Origin: Bolinopsis microptera
Taxonomy: Eukaryota > Ctenophora > Tentaculata > Lobata > Bolinopsidae
DNA length: 64,000 bases
NCBI RefSeq assembly: GCF_026151205.1
Contig: NC_087075.1
Location: 4,004,359 to 4,068,358, forward strand
Reading direction: 5' to 3'
Shown: positions 1 to 11,500 of the stretch, one piece after another
How the letters are laid out: the number at the start of each line of letters is the position of its first letter
Numbering within the stretch: the stretch's first letter is position 1
The notes under the pieces: model-generated
Database searches by the model: none
The model's input: only the letters and a program-made list of their open reading frames with translations
What the model was told of the DNA's origin: nothing
Program-made: the position numbers and the translations under genes

Positions 1-1400
1 AACTTGTGACCGTGAAGGTGTATTGGGTGAGGAAATGCTGTGACAGAACGTATGATTATAGTTACTGATTTGTTTAGAGGCAGAGTCAGGACATCAGTGT
101 TGGGGTGAAGATCCTCCACTGGGTTGAAACTGTCCGCAATCATGGCTTTATGAGGTAAAACACTTTGTTTCCAAATTCCGTGGTCTATTGACCACAGGTG
201 ACCGTATTGGGGCACAAACTGGAACAAGAAATCTGCAATGTGGGTCTCTGATTCCGGTAGTCGAACTCTTTTGATCGTGGAGATCAGATTTGTCACGGAG
301 TTACAGTCATACTGTGGCATCTCGAACATGTCACAGTTCAGAATCTTGGCCTTGGTCATGTCCACTAGTTCCGTCTCTGGCGAGTCTTCTTGGTATGAGA
401 TACTTTCGTTCGCACGGATCCTGAGGACACCCATAATCCCTCTCTTCTGCTCTGCAGAAGGAGTCATTGCTCGAATCCAAACATTCTGATGGGGCTGAGT
501 TAAGTTGAAGTTGATCCGGACATCGTACCTTTCTCCAGCGCTGATCAGGATCACATCTGTTTCGTATGGTTCAACTGATCCTCCATCAGTTCCTACGACC
601 GTGAGTTTGTATCCATCAACACTAAAGAAATAGGAAAAGATTCCTCCTCCATTAATAACCCTAAACAAAATCTCCCCGTTTTGAACATCTATTATTGGCT
701 CTGCTTCTCCATTCAAGATACCAGATGTCCACCCGATAGCACCGCTGTGGTAACCCTCAAAATCAGGGAGAGGGCTGCGAACAAGACCTCCCATGGTTAA
801 AGGATGGTCGTAACCAGGAAAGTTCGGAAATAAATCCTTGTAAAAAAGTGATATTTCATTCCCACGAACATAAGACCCAGAAGTTGAATCATCTTTGGCA
901 CTGCTCCAACTTGCCGGTTGAACAATAAGAGGACCTCGTATGAAATCATGCCCAACAGGCACCATATTGGAGTGTCCATGCCACCAATACGTCCCTGGTT
1001 CTTCATCCACTACAAACTCATAAAGAAAGCTCTCCCCAGGTGCCACAGCACACTGGGTGAGCCCCACCACCCCGTCGTAGTGCTGGACCCCTCTCATCTC
1101 AAACCCGTGCCAGTGAAGACTTACTCCGTGGTCCGGTAGCTCGTTTGTAAGTAGAACGGACAGTCTTTCTCCTCTTCTCACGTTAATCGCGGGTCCCTTT
1201 ATGTTACCGTTTACTGTGTTAACGATCAAAGTCTTCCCGCCGACAATCTGTACATTTCGTTGAATCTTGAAGTGATATCGAGGCGGGTCTGATGTCTTCT
1301 CAAATTTCGCCATGCCAACTACCACAGCACAAATAATTACTAATAGCCCAACTATCAATAGTCCAATTATTTGCTTCCGTGTCAAATTCAACTTCATCAT
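1..1400 (-). CDS. Laccase-like multicopper oxidase, membrane-anchored (partial, C-terminus outside window)
   Basis: Multicopper oxidases oxidise phenols or metal ions and pass electrons to oxygen through a type 1 copper and a trinuclear copper centre. The frame runs from an ATG at 1400 (a second ATG follows directly) to the window edge without a stop, giving about 466 visible codons. An in-frame TAG lies nine codons upstream, so the start is well bounded. Residues about 10-32 form one hydrophobic segment after a short basic start, which suggests a signal anchor or uncleaved signal. Copper-ligand motifs are seen in order: HWHG near residue 97, WWHGHS near 140, and HPIHLHGHKF at the visible C-terminal end. 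The HCH-type type 1 motif must lie beyond position 1. No intron is visible in 1.4 kb. Substrate cannot be told; animal laccases include cuticle-tanning enzymes and ferroxidase-like members. Confidence 0.93.
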   Translation of the reverse strand, partial: MMKLNLTRKQIIGLLIVGLLVIICAVVVGMAKFEKTSDPPRYHFKIQRNVQIVGGKTLIVNTVNGNIKGPAINVRRGERLSVLLTNELPDHGVSLHWHGFEMRGVQHYDGVVGLTQCAVAPGESFLYEFVVDEEPGTYWWHGHSNMVPVGHDFIRGPLIVQPASWSSAKDDSTSGSYVRGNEISLFYKDLFPNFPGYDHPLTMGGLVRSPLPDFEGYHSGAIGWTSGILNGEAEPIIDVQNGEILFRVINGGGIFSYFFSVDGYKLTVVGTDGGSVEPYETDVILISAGERYDVRINFNLTQPHQNVWIRAMTPSAEQKRGIMGVLRIRANESISYQEDSPETELVDMTKAKILNCDMFEMPQYDCNSVTNLISTIKRVRLPESETHIADFLFQFVPQYGHLWSIDHGIWKQSVLPHKAMIADSFNPVEDLHPNTDVLTLPLNKSVTIIIRSVTAFPHPIHLHGHK

Positions 1401-2569
1401 GGTCGATCGATTAAGCAAACTAAGCTAACTGAGCAAACAACTGAAACAATGCCAAGATAACCGCTCACGACTGACTTGGTCTTCTCCGGTCTACGTATTT
1501 TGTGTCATCAACAATTACAGAATATTACACTACTGTCTTTGTGATACAGTTTGTTCCAAACTATCGCATTTCAAGAATGCCACCAAAGAGCTGCGTTTAA
1601 GTCTAATCTAATAATTGCCAAAATAATTTCAATTAGAATGCATTACAAAATTTAGCAGACACTCCTTTTGCAACTCCATTCGCAACGAATTCAGTTAGTC
1701 TTCCATTTCCCGAAAATTCCATTTCCCGAAAATTCGCGACTCAAATTCAATTTGATTGATCAAGATATAGCACCACAATTAGGAAGTGCACGATAAAAAT
1801 AAACTGATCAAATTTTTAAAATTTTTGTACCATTGTTATACCAAATTTGTCATACCTTTTTGAGATGATCAGCGAGTTTCGCCTAGGTGCCATATTCTAA
1901 TGCAGATGCGTGGCTTTTGGAGCTTCAGTAAGTGTAAAATTAGTCACGTAATTTGACGAAATTTGTTGATTTTCGTCGTATTATTCTGTTATATCATTGG
2001 TTCCTGGAATGAGATCATTCTGAAAATTTGTTAAGACCTTCCACTTCCAATCGGACTTTCAAAACTGTCCGAAAAACTTGTATTGGTGGATATCGGAGTT
2101 GATATATTTATGAAAATTTGGCAAAAAATTGGATAGAGGGAAAGTTACTCAATATGCATTTGTTTCAAGAATTTTGTGCTGGCCGAAATTAGCGCTAACA
2201 AACATCCTACAGTCGGCACGCACGGTTCACTGTCGATGGCGCACTACCTACCACAATCTCACAATGATAGGGTTAGGACTTAGGTTTTAGGGGGGTTTTA
2301 GGGGGGGGGGGGGGGGTTTTGGCTCCCGGACCAAAAACGGTCGGATATCAATTTATTTTATGATTCGCCGAGAGAATAATTTTGAGAAGAAAAGAGATCA
2401 GTCTCGAACGTAATATAACATAAATAAACTTTATAGTAAAATTGTTTTTAGAACGTATTCTCAAAACATTTTTTGTAAAATGACTCGTCTAGATGCAGTC
2501 TTATCTTTAAATTGGAGATAACTCACTAGCTGAACTAGCCCTTATATGTCGGATTAATCTGACCTCCAG
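1401..2569. other. AT-rich intergenic stretch upstream of the oxidase gene
   Basis: This stretch should contain the oxidase promoter and 5' UTR. It is AT-rich and holds a long G homopolymer near 2300-2316. No open frame with recognisable protein character was seen. Confidence 0.5.
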
Positions 2570-2911
2570 CATGCCATTTTTGTACTGTGTACGGCTAATT
2601 GCCGTGGATGCTGTGCTAATACGAAAATCGACACCTGCAAACGCCCATACTTACCAGACTTCAATGAAAAATCTGAAGGTGTCACAGGGCCGGTGCAGGT
2701 TCGTTCACATGATACTGACGAGGCTAGAACAAACAACTTCACGGAAACGCATAGCAGCAGTTTCTTATTCCCTCTCGATTATACTAGCAGAGAGGGACAT
2801 GTTTGCGCCACCATGACGAACCAAGAAGTTGTATTTGTTTCAAATATGCAACTACTTTACACAGTCGTACCTAATTTGGATGAATTCAACCTCTATTCCT
2901 ACAATATTTAG
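2570..2911 (+). CDS. Possible terminal exon of unknown gene, cysteine-bearing
   Basis: An open frame of about 113 codons begins directly after an acceptor-like CTCCAG at 2564-2569 and ends at a TAG at 2909-2911. The first part is cysteine-rich (motif CTANCRGCC, then a further TC). The middle is polar with an NFTE glycosylation sequon. Codon composition looks protein-like, but no family is recognised and no partner exon was found nearby. It could be a terminal exon, a decayed gene fragment or chance. A shorter overlapping frame on the minus strand shares the same bases. Confidence 0.25.
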   Translation, partial: HAIFVLCTANCRGCCANTKIDTCKRPYLPDFNEKSEGVTGPVQVRSHDTDEARTNNFTETHSSSFLFPLDYTSREGHVCATMTNQEVVFVSNMQLLYTVVPNLDEFNLYSYNI

Positions 2912-3149
2912 GTATCCCTTCAGAATGCAGATACAAAAGTATATCCCTCCGTTTACTCTCATCATGACGTAGAGCTTAAATTTTATCTGCCTCATTTTTG
3001 TGTAGTATCATGCTTGTTACTTAAGTGTTTTGTCTTGTTACTTGTTGTTAACTTAAACTCTTCTTATACGGACGAGGATGCATATGTCGTTTACTAAAAG
3101 TAAACGATTTGGTGCCGCTGCATATACTTATATACGAACACATATAAAT

Positions 3150-3545
3150 ATATACTTGTAGTTAGCTACGTATATAATTATAATAATACATATAAATATA
3201 TACTTGTAGTAAGCTACGTATAAAATTATAATGATACATATAAATATATACTTGTAGTAAGCTACGTATAAAATTATAATGATACATATAAATATATACT
3301 TGTAGTAAGCTACGTATAAAATTATAATGATACATATAAATATATACTTGTAGTAAGCTACGTATAAAATTATAATGATACATATAAATATATACTTGTA
3401 GTAAGCTACGTATAAAATTATAATGATACATATAAATATATACTTGTAGTAAGCTACGTATAAAATTATAATGATACATATAAATATATACTTGTAGTAA
3501 GCTATGTATATAATACATATAAATATATACTTTTAGTTAGCTACG
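3150..3545. repeat. 48-bp tandem repeat
   Basis: About eight near-identical 48-bp units, each with a core of ACATATAAATATATACTTG followed by a GTAGTAAGCTACGTATAAAA-like half. Because 48 is a multiple of three, the array is open on the minus strand and gives a 16-residue repeated translation. That reading is an artefact of repeat length, not a gene. Confidence 0.9.
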
Positions 3546-3717
3546 TATATAAGAATACATAAAAGGCACTATATCGGAGTGTTAAGTCGATTTAAAACCT
3601 TTGCGTTTATTTGATAAATCTGAATTATAGTATAATAAAAATAAATCTACACTATAATGTGGAAGGGTAAAATGACTTATTACTGAAATGGACATTGAAA
3701 GAACTAAATACTGATCA

Positions 3718-3811
3718 CTATAATGCATGGATTCATGGAAGTATCCAGATAGCCCAGTTGTTCGCAAACAATTCTGTTCGGGCTATCTGGATACTGCCTA
3801 ATGCATTATAT
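3718..3811. repeat. Inverted repeat with 16-bp perfect stem
   Basis: AGTATCCAGATAGCCC at 3740-3755 is the exact reverse complement of 3780-3795, with a 24-base loop. The outer flanks (ATAATGCAT at 3718 onward and ATGCATTAT near 3800) continue the symmetry imperfectly. It resembles a small foldback or MITE end-to-end hairpin. Confidence 0.7.
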
Positions 3812-5791
3812 AATTTAGGGGTGTCGTAACGTACAAAGGGTATTGTTGTTGAATATCGGCTCAACCTCAGTCAACGTGTTCATTACTAATTAAATCTTGT
3901 GGGCGAGGTGACGTCACATAATCCCTGTAACAGGTATGGTGACGTCATAGTCACGTGACCTCAGGCTATATCCCTGGCTATACCAATTAGATTTGTTTAA
4001 TATCATAAGCCCTAGAGATGAACAACAGGAACACTACTAGACTTGTAAGACCCTGTAGAATGCAGGTTTATCAGTTCATTGCAAGGTAAACTGATAAACC
4101 TACCTGCCCCGGTCATGTCCCCGCACTCTGTCCCGAACTATTCCGACTGCAGATCCCTGTATATTCCAATAATTAGATTCTAGATATCATGCCCCGCTAG
4201 TCTCTACAGCTCTACGAACAACAACAACACTATATAGACACTTAATAGCCAGGTTGGGAACACACCACAAGTTATTCTTCTGCCTCGTATTTAGTCACTG
4301 GTACCTGGCCAACTGTTCATCACCAGTTCATTATTAATCATGACCAGTGCAGGTACCTGACTATTCCTCTGTATATCCAACACCCTGACCCTGGCCCCTG
4401 TTCGTTAGTACCCCGAACTATTCCGACGCTACAGACCGATCCTCAATCCAGACAAGGTCATTGTCCAGCTGTGCCCTGGGTAGTTCACCCCGTTTAATTA
4501 ATATTTAGAGCCACTTTATATTTTATGAGATGAACTATAGCGTGATAAGACTTGTACCTGCCCTGATTCTGTTTGTCTTGAGTCTGCTCGGCGTTTTATC
4601 ACAAATACGATTTTGTCACAGCAAATAATTTGAAGTTGGTTTTCTAATTTTATTTGCTGTCGTCATACGGAGTTGTCTTCAGCTAGAAAAAGCGTCTGTT
4701 TGAAGGTTTTACGGGGTTGTATGTGCTCGATTCACGGTCGTATGTGAAAATTTCAAGTACGATCAGACCATTCACTATTAAAAATAATTTATTAATATCA
4801 AAATGAGACTGAAAGATTGGACAATAGTGAGTTAATGAATTTAAATTTGTCAAAGTGAGTCGAACGCAATATTTTATGATCATGCCTCTAACAAACTAAT
4901 GATTCAGACAATTGCGTTGTGTTAGTCATTTGCCTGTATAGACTATAGAGTCGGTCTTATAAATTCTCTACTTCTAAACTGTTGCTCATTACTTTGAGCT
5001 CACTGCTCAGTCTAGTTTCTTGTTTGGGCCATTCATCATTTCAATAAATCCAATGATACTACACCAGATTCAGAAAAAACAATAAATAAATTCCAATTCG
5101 TCACACTCTTCGCAGCCTTTTATACTATAGTTTCGTCTGTCTTTAAGCAGTCGTCATCAGTAATCCAGCGGCCATGTTGAATGCCATTTACTCAAATCAT
5201 TTGTTATGTAGTATTGTTGTTATGTAGTAGTGTTGTTATGTAGTAGTGTTGTTTGTTATGTAGTATTAGTAGTGTTGAATGCCATTTACTCAAATCATTT
5301 GTTATGTAGTATTAGTAGTGTTAGTGTTGAAAGTATTAAAACCGCTCAGACGAGTCTAGTTTCGTCAAAATTATTGCTTGCTCCTTTACCTTACGTCATG
5401 GACATAGAATATACGTGATCTCAATCGGTTAAATTGAATTTTCTCAACAATCTCTGTATAAATATAATTAAATATACCCGACCACGGATTAGTGTAGCGT
5501 CATGATATTTTTCTTTATGATTTTTGTATGTGAATAATTTATTACGAGCATACGAATATGTTGGTGATATCTTTTAAATTTTTGTTCTTTTGATTCAGTC
5601 CATATTATGTATTTATGCTATTTATTCGACTCTTGGGGCTTGATTCCCATTTTCATCACTTACGATCCAATTTAATTTAGTTTCCTAGATAAGCAGTTAA
5701 AATGTAACTGTTAAATGCACACAAGTTTAATGAGAATAAATCGGAATTTATCTTTTAAAAACTCAGGTGCTCTCACTGTTTGTTTAGCACA
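3812..5791. other. Gene-poor interval
   Basis: No convincing exon was seen. The interval carries several local repeats: GTGACGTCAC-like palindromes near 3908-3945 and a TTGTTATGTAGTA-rich simple region at 5200-5330. Its tail, GTGTTGAAAGTATTAAA, recurs at 43133-43151 and 43295-43311. It presumably includes the promoter of the gene that starts at 5792. Confidence 0.5.
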
Positions 5792-7004
5792 ATGATAAAA
5801 TTCCTGTTGCTGTTGACCTTCACCACGCTTGTTCGCACTGAAGAAGCCCCCCCAAATTCGGTCTTCCTAAATATGTTTGAAGATAAGTTCAAGATTCCAG
5901 AGTCTACCGTGGACACGGAAAGTCTCACTTTGTTTGATTGTGCGGATGCAACTGTGTACGACACAGAGAAGGTTCTAGCTCAAATTGATGAGGAAAGTGA
6001 GTATCTGTGTGCTTTTATCGCTTTCCAGATCAACAAAGTGGAGGGTGAAGGTATCCCTAACTACGCTGATGAAGCTGAAGCGACCAAACGATATCCTTTC
6101 TTCAAGAAATGTGTGAATGACGTGAAAGGATATAACGCAGAAACAGATCAGACACAGTTCGAAGTAAACTTCTTCTGTGACATGAGCGAGGAGGAGAAAA
6201 GCCCCTACTCTAGCGCTAATAATGGAGAAGATAGCTTTGGAGTTGGAGCAGGAATTGGTGCCTCTGGAGTTGGAGCCCCTGGAGAACCTGGATCGGAAAC
6301 TGAGGAAAAAGCCCCAAATTCTATGTTCGTAGATTTGTTTGGAGATAAGTTCAAGATTCCAGAGTCTACTGTGGATACGGAAAGTTTAATACTGGTTGAT
6401 TGCGGGGTTACTTCTGTGTACGACACAGAGAAGGTTCTAGCTCAAATTGATGAGGAAAGTGAGTATCTGTGTGCTTTTATCGCTTTCCAGGTCAACAAAG
6501 TGGAGGGTGAAGGTATCCCTAACTACGCTGATGAAGCTGAAGCGACCAAACGATATCCTTTCTTCAAGAAATGTGTGGATGATGTGAAGGGGTATAACGC
6601 AGAAACCGATCTGACACAGTTCGAAGTAAACTTCTTTTGTGACATGAGCGAGGAGGAGAAGAAGCCCTACTCCAGCCACACTGGTGGAAAAGACAGCTTC
6701 GGAGTCGGATCGGGTTACGATGGAGGTAATTTATTATAATTAATTATAATTATTTAAATCCTTTGCATTTTTTTCAAGATTCAGATGTTTGATATGAGAA
6801 ATCAGGACCACACAGAAATGCCTTGCGTATCACAAAAAACTGAAATTCTTGAAATGGTCAGCACATCTAAACTAACTAATTTTACGTAAAACTGAATTCT
6901 TCTCAGGAGCTTCGGAGACAAACGCTGCAGCGGAGACAAAAACCAGTTATATGATCGTTACCGCTGCTTTGGCAATCACTCTGAACCTCGTCCACGCTCT
7001 CTAA
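5792..7004 (+). CDS. Secreted, probably GPI-anchored protein with duplicated cysteine module (two exons)
   Basis: Exon 1 is 5792-6725, the intron is 6726-6906 (GTAATT..TTCTCAG) and exon 2 is 6907-7004; the join makes a GGA codon. The start ATG at 5792 opens a classic signal peptide (MIKFLLLLTFTTLVRT). The body is two copies of a ~125-residue acidic module, offset by 154 residues, each with the same order of four cysteines (DC..YLC..KKC..FFC). A Gly/Ala/Glu linker joins them. Exon 2 adds a short Ala/Thr-rich stretch and ends in a hydrophobic tail (MIVTAALAITLNLVHAL), the hallmark of a GPI-attachment signal. No known family was recognised. Inference: a cell-surface or extracellular binding protein. 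Nucleotide near-identity between the modules is unusually high in the middle (see findings). Confidence 0.8.
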
Positions 7005-7559
7005 ATTATTAGACAAATCATAGAACTGTTGTAGTCAAACTGTTTGAATAGTTTAACTTTGGACCACTTTCACCGTTTCAATCGAAATGTTTTTATTGTA
7101 GTTTTGATTTCATGCAATGAATTCTTGATTAATAATGATTTTAACATTCGATGAATGGTACGTCGATTCAAAATATCATTTTGTAAAAAATGTGTTGATT
7201 TATTGAATTGAGGAATATTTATTATAAAAAGTTTTAAAAATAAAAGCTTTTCACTGAGGGTCGAAAAATATAATTTATAACTGTAAATATTATGAACCTC
7301 AGATTTGTCAATGAAGGGAGAAATTGTCCAAATTATACAATAATTTTAATAGAAATAAAATTTGCAATATTTGCATACTCTCGTGTACGACACAAAGTTG
7401 GCTGTGTTCCAGAATCTTCCAAGCAGCAAGACTTCAACGTGCCCTTACCAGGCAGCACATCCAATTAGACTCCAGTATAGTATACTGTATACGCTATACT
7501 GCAATACAGTTTCACCAACATACTCTACCAAGTTTGAATCTACTCGTATAGTTCCATTA
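7005..7559. other. 3' flank and intergenic DNA
   Basis: AT-rich, with AATAAA-like polyadenylation signals near 7240 for the upstream gene. No exon was recognised. Confidence 0.4.
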
Positions 7560-8032
7560 GGGGCCATCTACTTAGGACGTCCGGCAAATAGGGAGGGGTG
7601 GTTTTGGAATTTCGGACAAATCCGGACAGGGGGAGGGGAAGGGTGGTTTCTGAAAATCCGGACATCCGGAAATTTTGGCAGAATTAACGAAAAAGTCCCA
7701 TTTATTTCAACTCTTTGACACTAATTACTTTGTTAGTTTAGATCCCTGTATATTGAACGAGTACTTAAATGTACTTAAATATTTAAATGGAACTGTGCTA
7801 AATTTGTTCGACACTAAATGTATTATTTTCTATTTAAGTAACTACACATTTTATTAAAAAAAAATTTGAGTTGGTTTTATTTGTACTCTTAAAAGTAGCT
7901 GTAAATCCGGACGTCCGGGGGAGGGGGGGGGGGGGGTGGTTTTGAATATTCGGACACACCCGGACAGGGGGAGGCCGGAGGGGGTGGTATGAAAATCTGC
8001 GATTTTGGAGGACGTCCTAAATAGATGGCCCC
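7560..8032. mobile_element. MITE with GGGGCCATCT ends and TTA target duplication (PIF/Harbinger-like)
   Basis: The ends are inverted: GGGGCCATCTACTTAGGACG at the left and the matching CGTCCTAAATAGATGGCCCC at the right. A TTA trinucleotide flanks both sides (7557-7559 and 8033-8035), the target-site size typical of PIF/Harbinger. Subterminal G-rich segments with CCGGACATCCGG-type palindromes repeat inside. There is no transposase frame, so it is non-autonomous. Confidence 0.75.
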
Positions 8033-8514
8033 TTACCGAGAATAAAAAGACGTAATTTATCACTTACACAATGGAATGTTCTACCAATAAGTAAACTTTC
8101 AGCAAACAATCTACATACAGCTATAAATTCTGAATATTAAACAAATTTCGCTAATCGCTTGATAGAGACTCTCTAAAAGAGATTACCTCAAATGTTTTAC
8201 ACTAGGCTTTCATGATGTAGTTTTACGAAGAATTCATACCTCATATATTGTATGCCTTCCTCCGTTTCCAAATGTAACATTTTTTAACAAGCACCTATAA
8301 ATTAACATACGAAATTTATATTACAATATTCATTTTTATAATTCATGTTATAAAGTAACATACGACTACCCACTGCAGGGACAAAAGGAAATCGCGGCAT
8401 GTGCGGAATCGCGATTTTTCCTATTATTTGCAACAAATTTTATGTATAGTCTTATGTATAGTCTTTTAAAATAATCGCGATTTTCTTTTGTCCCAACCAA
8501 CGTCTCACACTCAG

Positions 8515-11500
8515 GGCAGAGGAGGTAACGGACCATGGGCTACCTTCACAGTCCACAGTCGGGGACCTAATATTGCACTGTCTCTAGCTGCTCATCCTAA
8601 AAGGTTCCTGGCTATCAAGGAAAACATGCTCACTGAGGTTAGCACATCAGGGATTAGGATAAATTAATAGTTGATAAATTTAATTATCATTAATTGATAA
8701 TTTATCAATAGTTGATAAATTGTCAATAGTTGATAAATTATCAATACCTAGTCGATAAATAATCAATAGTTGATAAATTATGAATAGTCGATAAATAATC
8801 AATAGTTGATAAATTATCAGTAGTTGATACATTATGAATAGTTGATACATTATGAATAGTTGATACATTATCAATAGTTGATGCATTATCAATAGTCGAT
8901 AAATAATCAATAATTGATACATTATGAATAGTTGATACATTATCACTGACTTACTGACTTAAGTCGGCTTCTTGGTCCGAGCAACTACAATTCCTCGCCA
9001 CACGTCGCGGTCAAGCATAACAGATCTTATCGCTTCAACACAGGAAAGGCTGGTGCCCTTCTTTAGCATGTCCAGAAACGTAAGGTGGGGCCTCCCCGGT
9101 CTCCTGTATCCATGCTGAGGGTCCCAGAACAGAAGTTGGTTTGCCAGAAGGTCGTCATGCCTGGCTACATGTCCAGCCAGTCTCATTCTTCTGGAGGCTA
9201 TCATCGCTGATGGCTTGGGGATGTTGCCGTATGAATCACTGTTGTTGATGATTTGTGGCCAACGTATGTTCAAGGCCATCCGGAGCATTCTAGTGTAGCA
9301 TCCATTGATCCGCTTAGTCATGGATTGGCTTATCGTCCAAGCTTCAGAGCCGTACAGGAGTACGGGCTCAACCGTTGCTCGAAAGACACGGATCTTTAAG
9401 TCCCTGCGCATTCCAGACTTCCAGGTTGTCTTTAACTGATGACAGGCCCCCCATGCCTTTGCTTTCCTAACATCAAAGTCCTTTTCCGCACTCATTATTC
9501 TGCTTCCAAGGTAGACAAAGTCATCTACTTGCTCTATCTCCTGCCCACTTGCTGCTTTAATGACGGTAGAGTCAGACTCAGAGAGATTGACTCTGATGTA
9601 CTTCGTCTTACTCTCGTTGAGGTGAAGTCCAACGGAGTTAGCAGCCAGCTCCACACTGAGGAAAAGATCTTGCGCTTGCTCTGCGGTGTCTGTTGTCAGT
9701 GCAAGATCGTCAGCAAAGTCGACATCTGTCATCTTAACTGCTGGGTATCTCCTGCTTCTTCTGGGGTTGACAGTGAAGCCCAGATCTTTGCCTCTAAGTG
9801 CTGTTGTCATCACATAGTCAATGACAATCACGAAGAGGTAGGGCGCCAGTGTATCTCCCTGCATAACTCCAGCAAGTATAAGGAAAGCTTCAGTCAGACC
9901 ATCCTCCGTGATGACTCGTGCCATGGTTTCCTTGTACATAGCATCTATCAGCCTAACAATGGGCTCTGGTATCCCATATGCCAGGAGTATCTTCATCAAT
10001 ATACCCCTATGAATGCTATCAAAGGCCTTCTTAAAATCGATGAACAAGAGAAGGGCGGTCAGGTTTTTGTCTCTAGCCCCCTCCAAGATCCTCCTTAGAC
10101 ACAGAATGTGGCTGGTGGTACTGCGTCCCTCCCGAAATCCGTTTTGGTTGATCCTCAGGATTTTCTCCATCGCTGGTTTGATTCTGTTAAGGATCATACG
10201 ATTCAGGGTCTTACTAACAATGGACGTAAGAGCGATTCCTCTGTAGTTATCCACTTTAGTTAGATTACCTTTCTTTGGCACAGGCACGATGTTGAGTTGC
10301 CGCCATTGATCAGGGATTTTTCCATCAACCAGAGCGCTGTTACAGAACTCTAGAATCAGGTCGTCCATGTCCACTCTTTTGAGAATCTCTGGAGCTATGC
10401 CATCATCACCATAGGCCTTACCCTCCTTGATCTGCTTCCTCGCCTCCGCTAACTCCTCCCTGCAAAACAGACCAGTCTCTATATCCTGCTGGGGGTGGAT
10501 GGTTTGGATAACTATTTCCTGGTCAGGTACAGATGGTGGTTGACCCAGGAGCTTAGTGAAGTGGTCCTTCCAGCTCTTCAATCTCCCCTCTGCACTACCT
10601 CCATCAACCAGGCTGCATGGCTTGCTTTTCCTGCCATTTATGTCATTAATAAGGTCCCAGCTTTCCTTATTCTTGCACCTGTCAGCAGCATCCTCAGCCC
10701 GCCTGATCCGAGAAACAAGAGTCTCCTCATCAACCTCTTTGTAGCTCACTGCAAGTGCATCCTTACACTCCTTAACTACCTCTCTACTCTCCTCTGTAGG
10801 ATTCTCATGATATGCGTCTTTGGCCTGAAACAGAGTTCTCCTCCTCTCCGATACCCTAGGATCTTGGGAGGGGTTGTTACGTTGTCTTCTTGGGATGGGC
10901 TTAAGCAACTTATGATTGGTTGCTTTCACGGCATCCATAAGCTTTCCGTACTGAATCGTGGGATCGTTCTGCTCACTAGATTCTTCCTCCAGTAGCATAG
11001 AGAATCTGTTTTTCACCTCCACAGAATACAAGGCTTGCAACTCCTTATTCTCTTTGAGCAGTCTGTAGTCATATCTTACTACTCTAGGTGCATTCTGGCA
11101 CTTTCGCAGGCTGAGTTTGACTGAACTAACTACTAGACGGTGGTCCGACCCAAGAGAGTTAAAAGAATTGGAGACAACAGTGTCCTTGACTGAGTTACGC
11201 CACTTCTTCCTTATCAGGATGTAATCAATCTGACTCTTGCTCAGTGTTCCGTCAGAGAGATACGTCCATAGTTTACCGGGACGTTTCTGGAATCGGTGGT
11301 TAGTTGCCTCAAGGTTTCCCTCCAACAAAGTATCCCTGAGAAGCGATCCGTTTCTGTTGGATACTCGATGCCAGTACCAACCTGAATCCTCCTCATTCAA
11401 TCTGCTAAGATGGGCGTTAAGATCACCAACAACCATTAGCAGATGATGGGCTGGTACCTCTCCTAATGCAGATCTTAGTCCCTCGTGAAAGTCCTCTGCC

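Noticed and set aside
3162-3518. 118-codon minus-strand frame with 16-residue repeats
   Set aside because: It is the translation of the 48-bp tandem array; no flanking coding sequence supports it.
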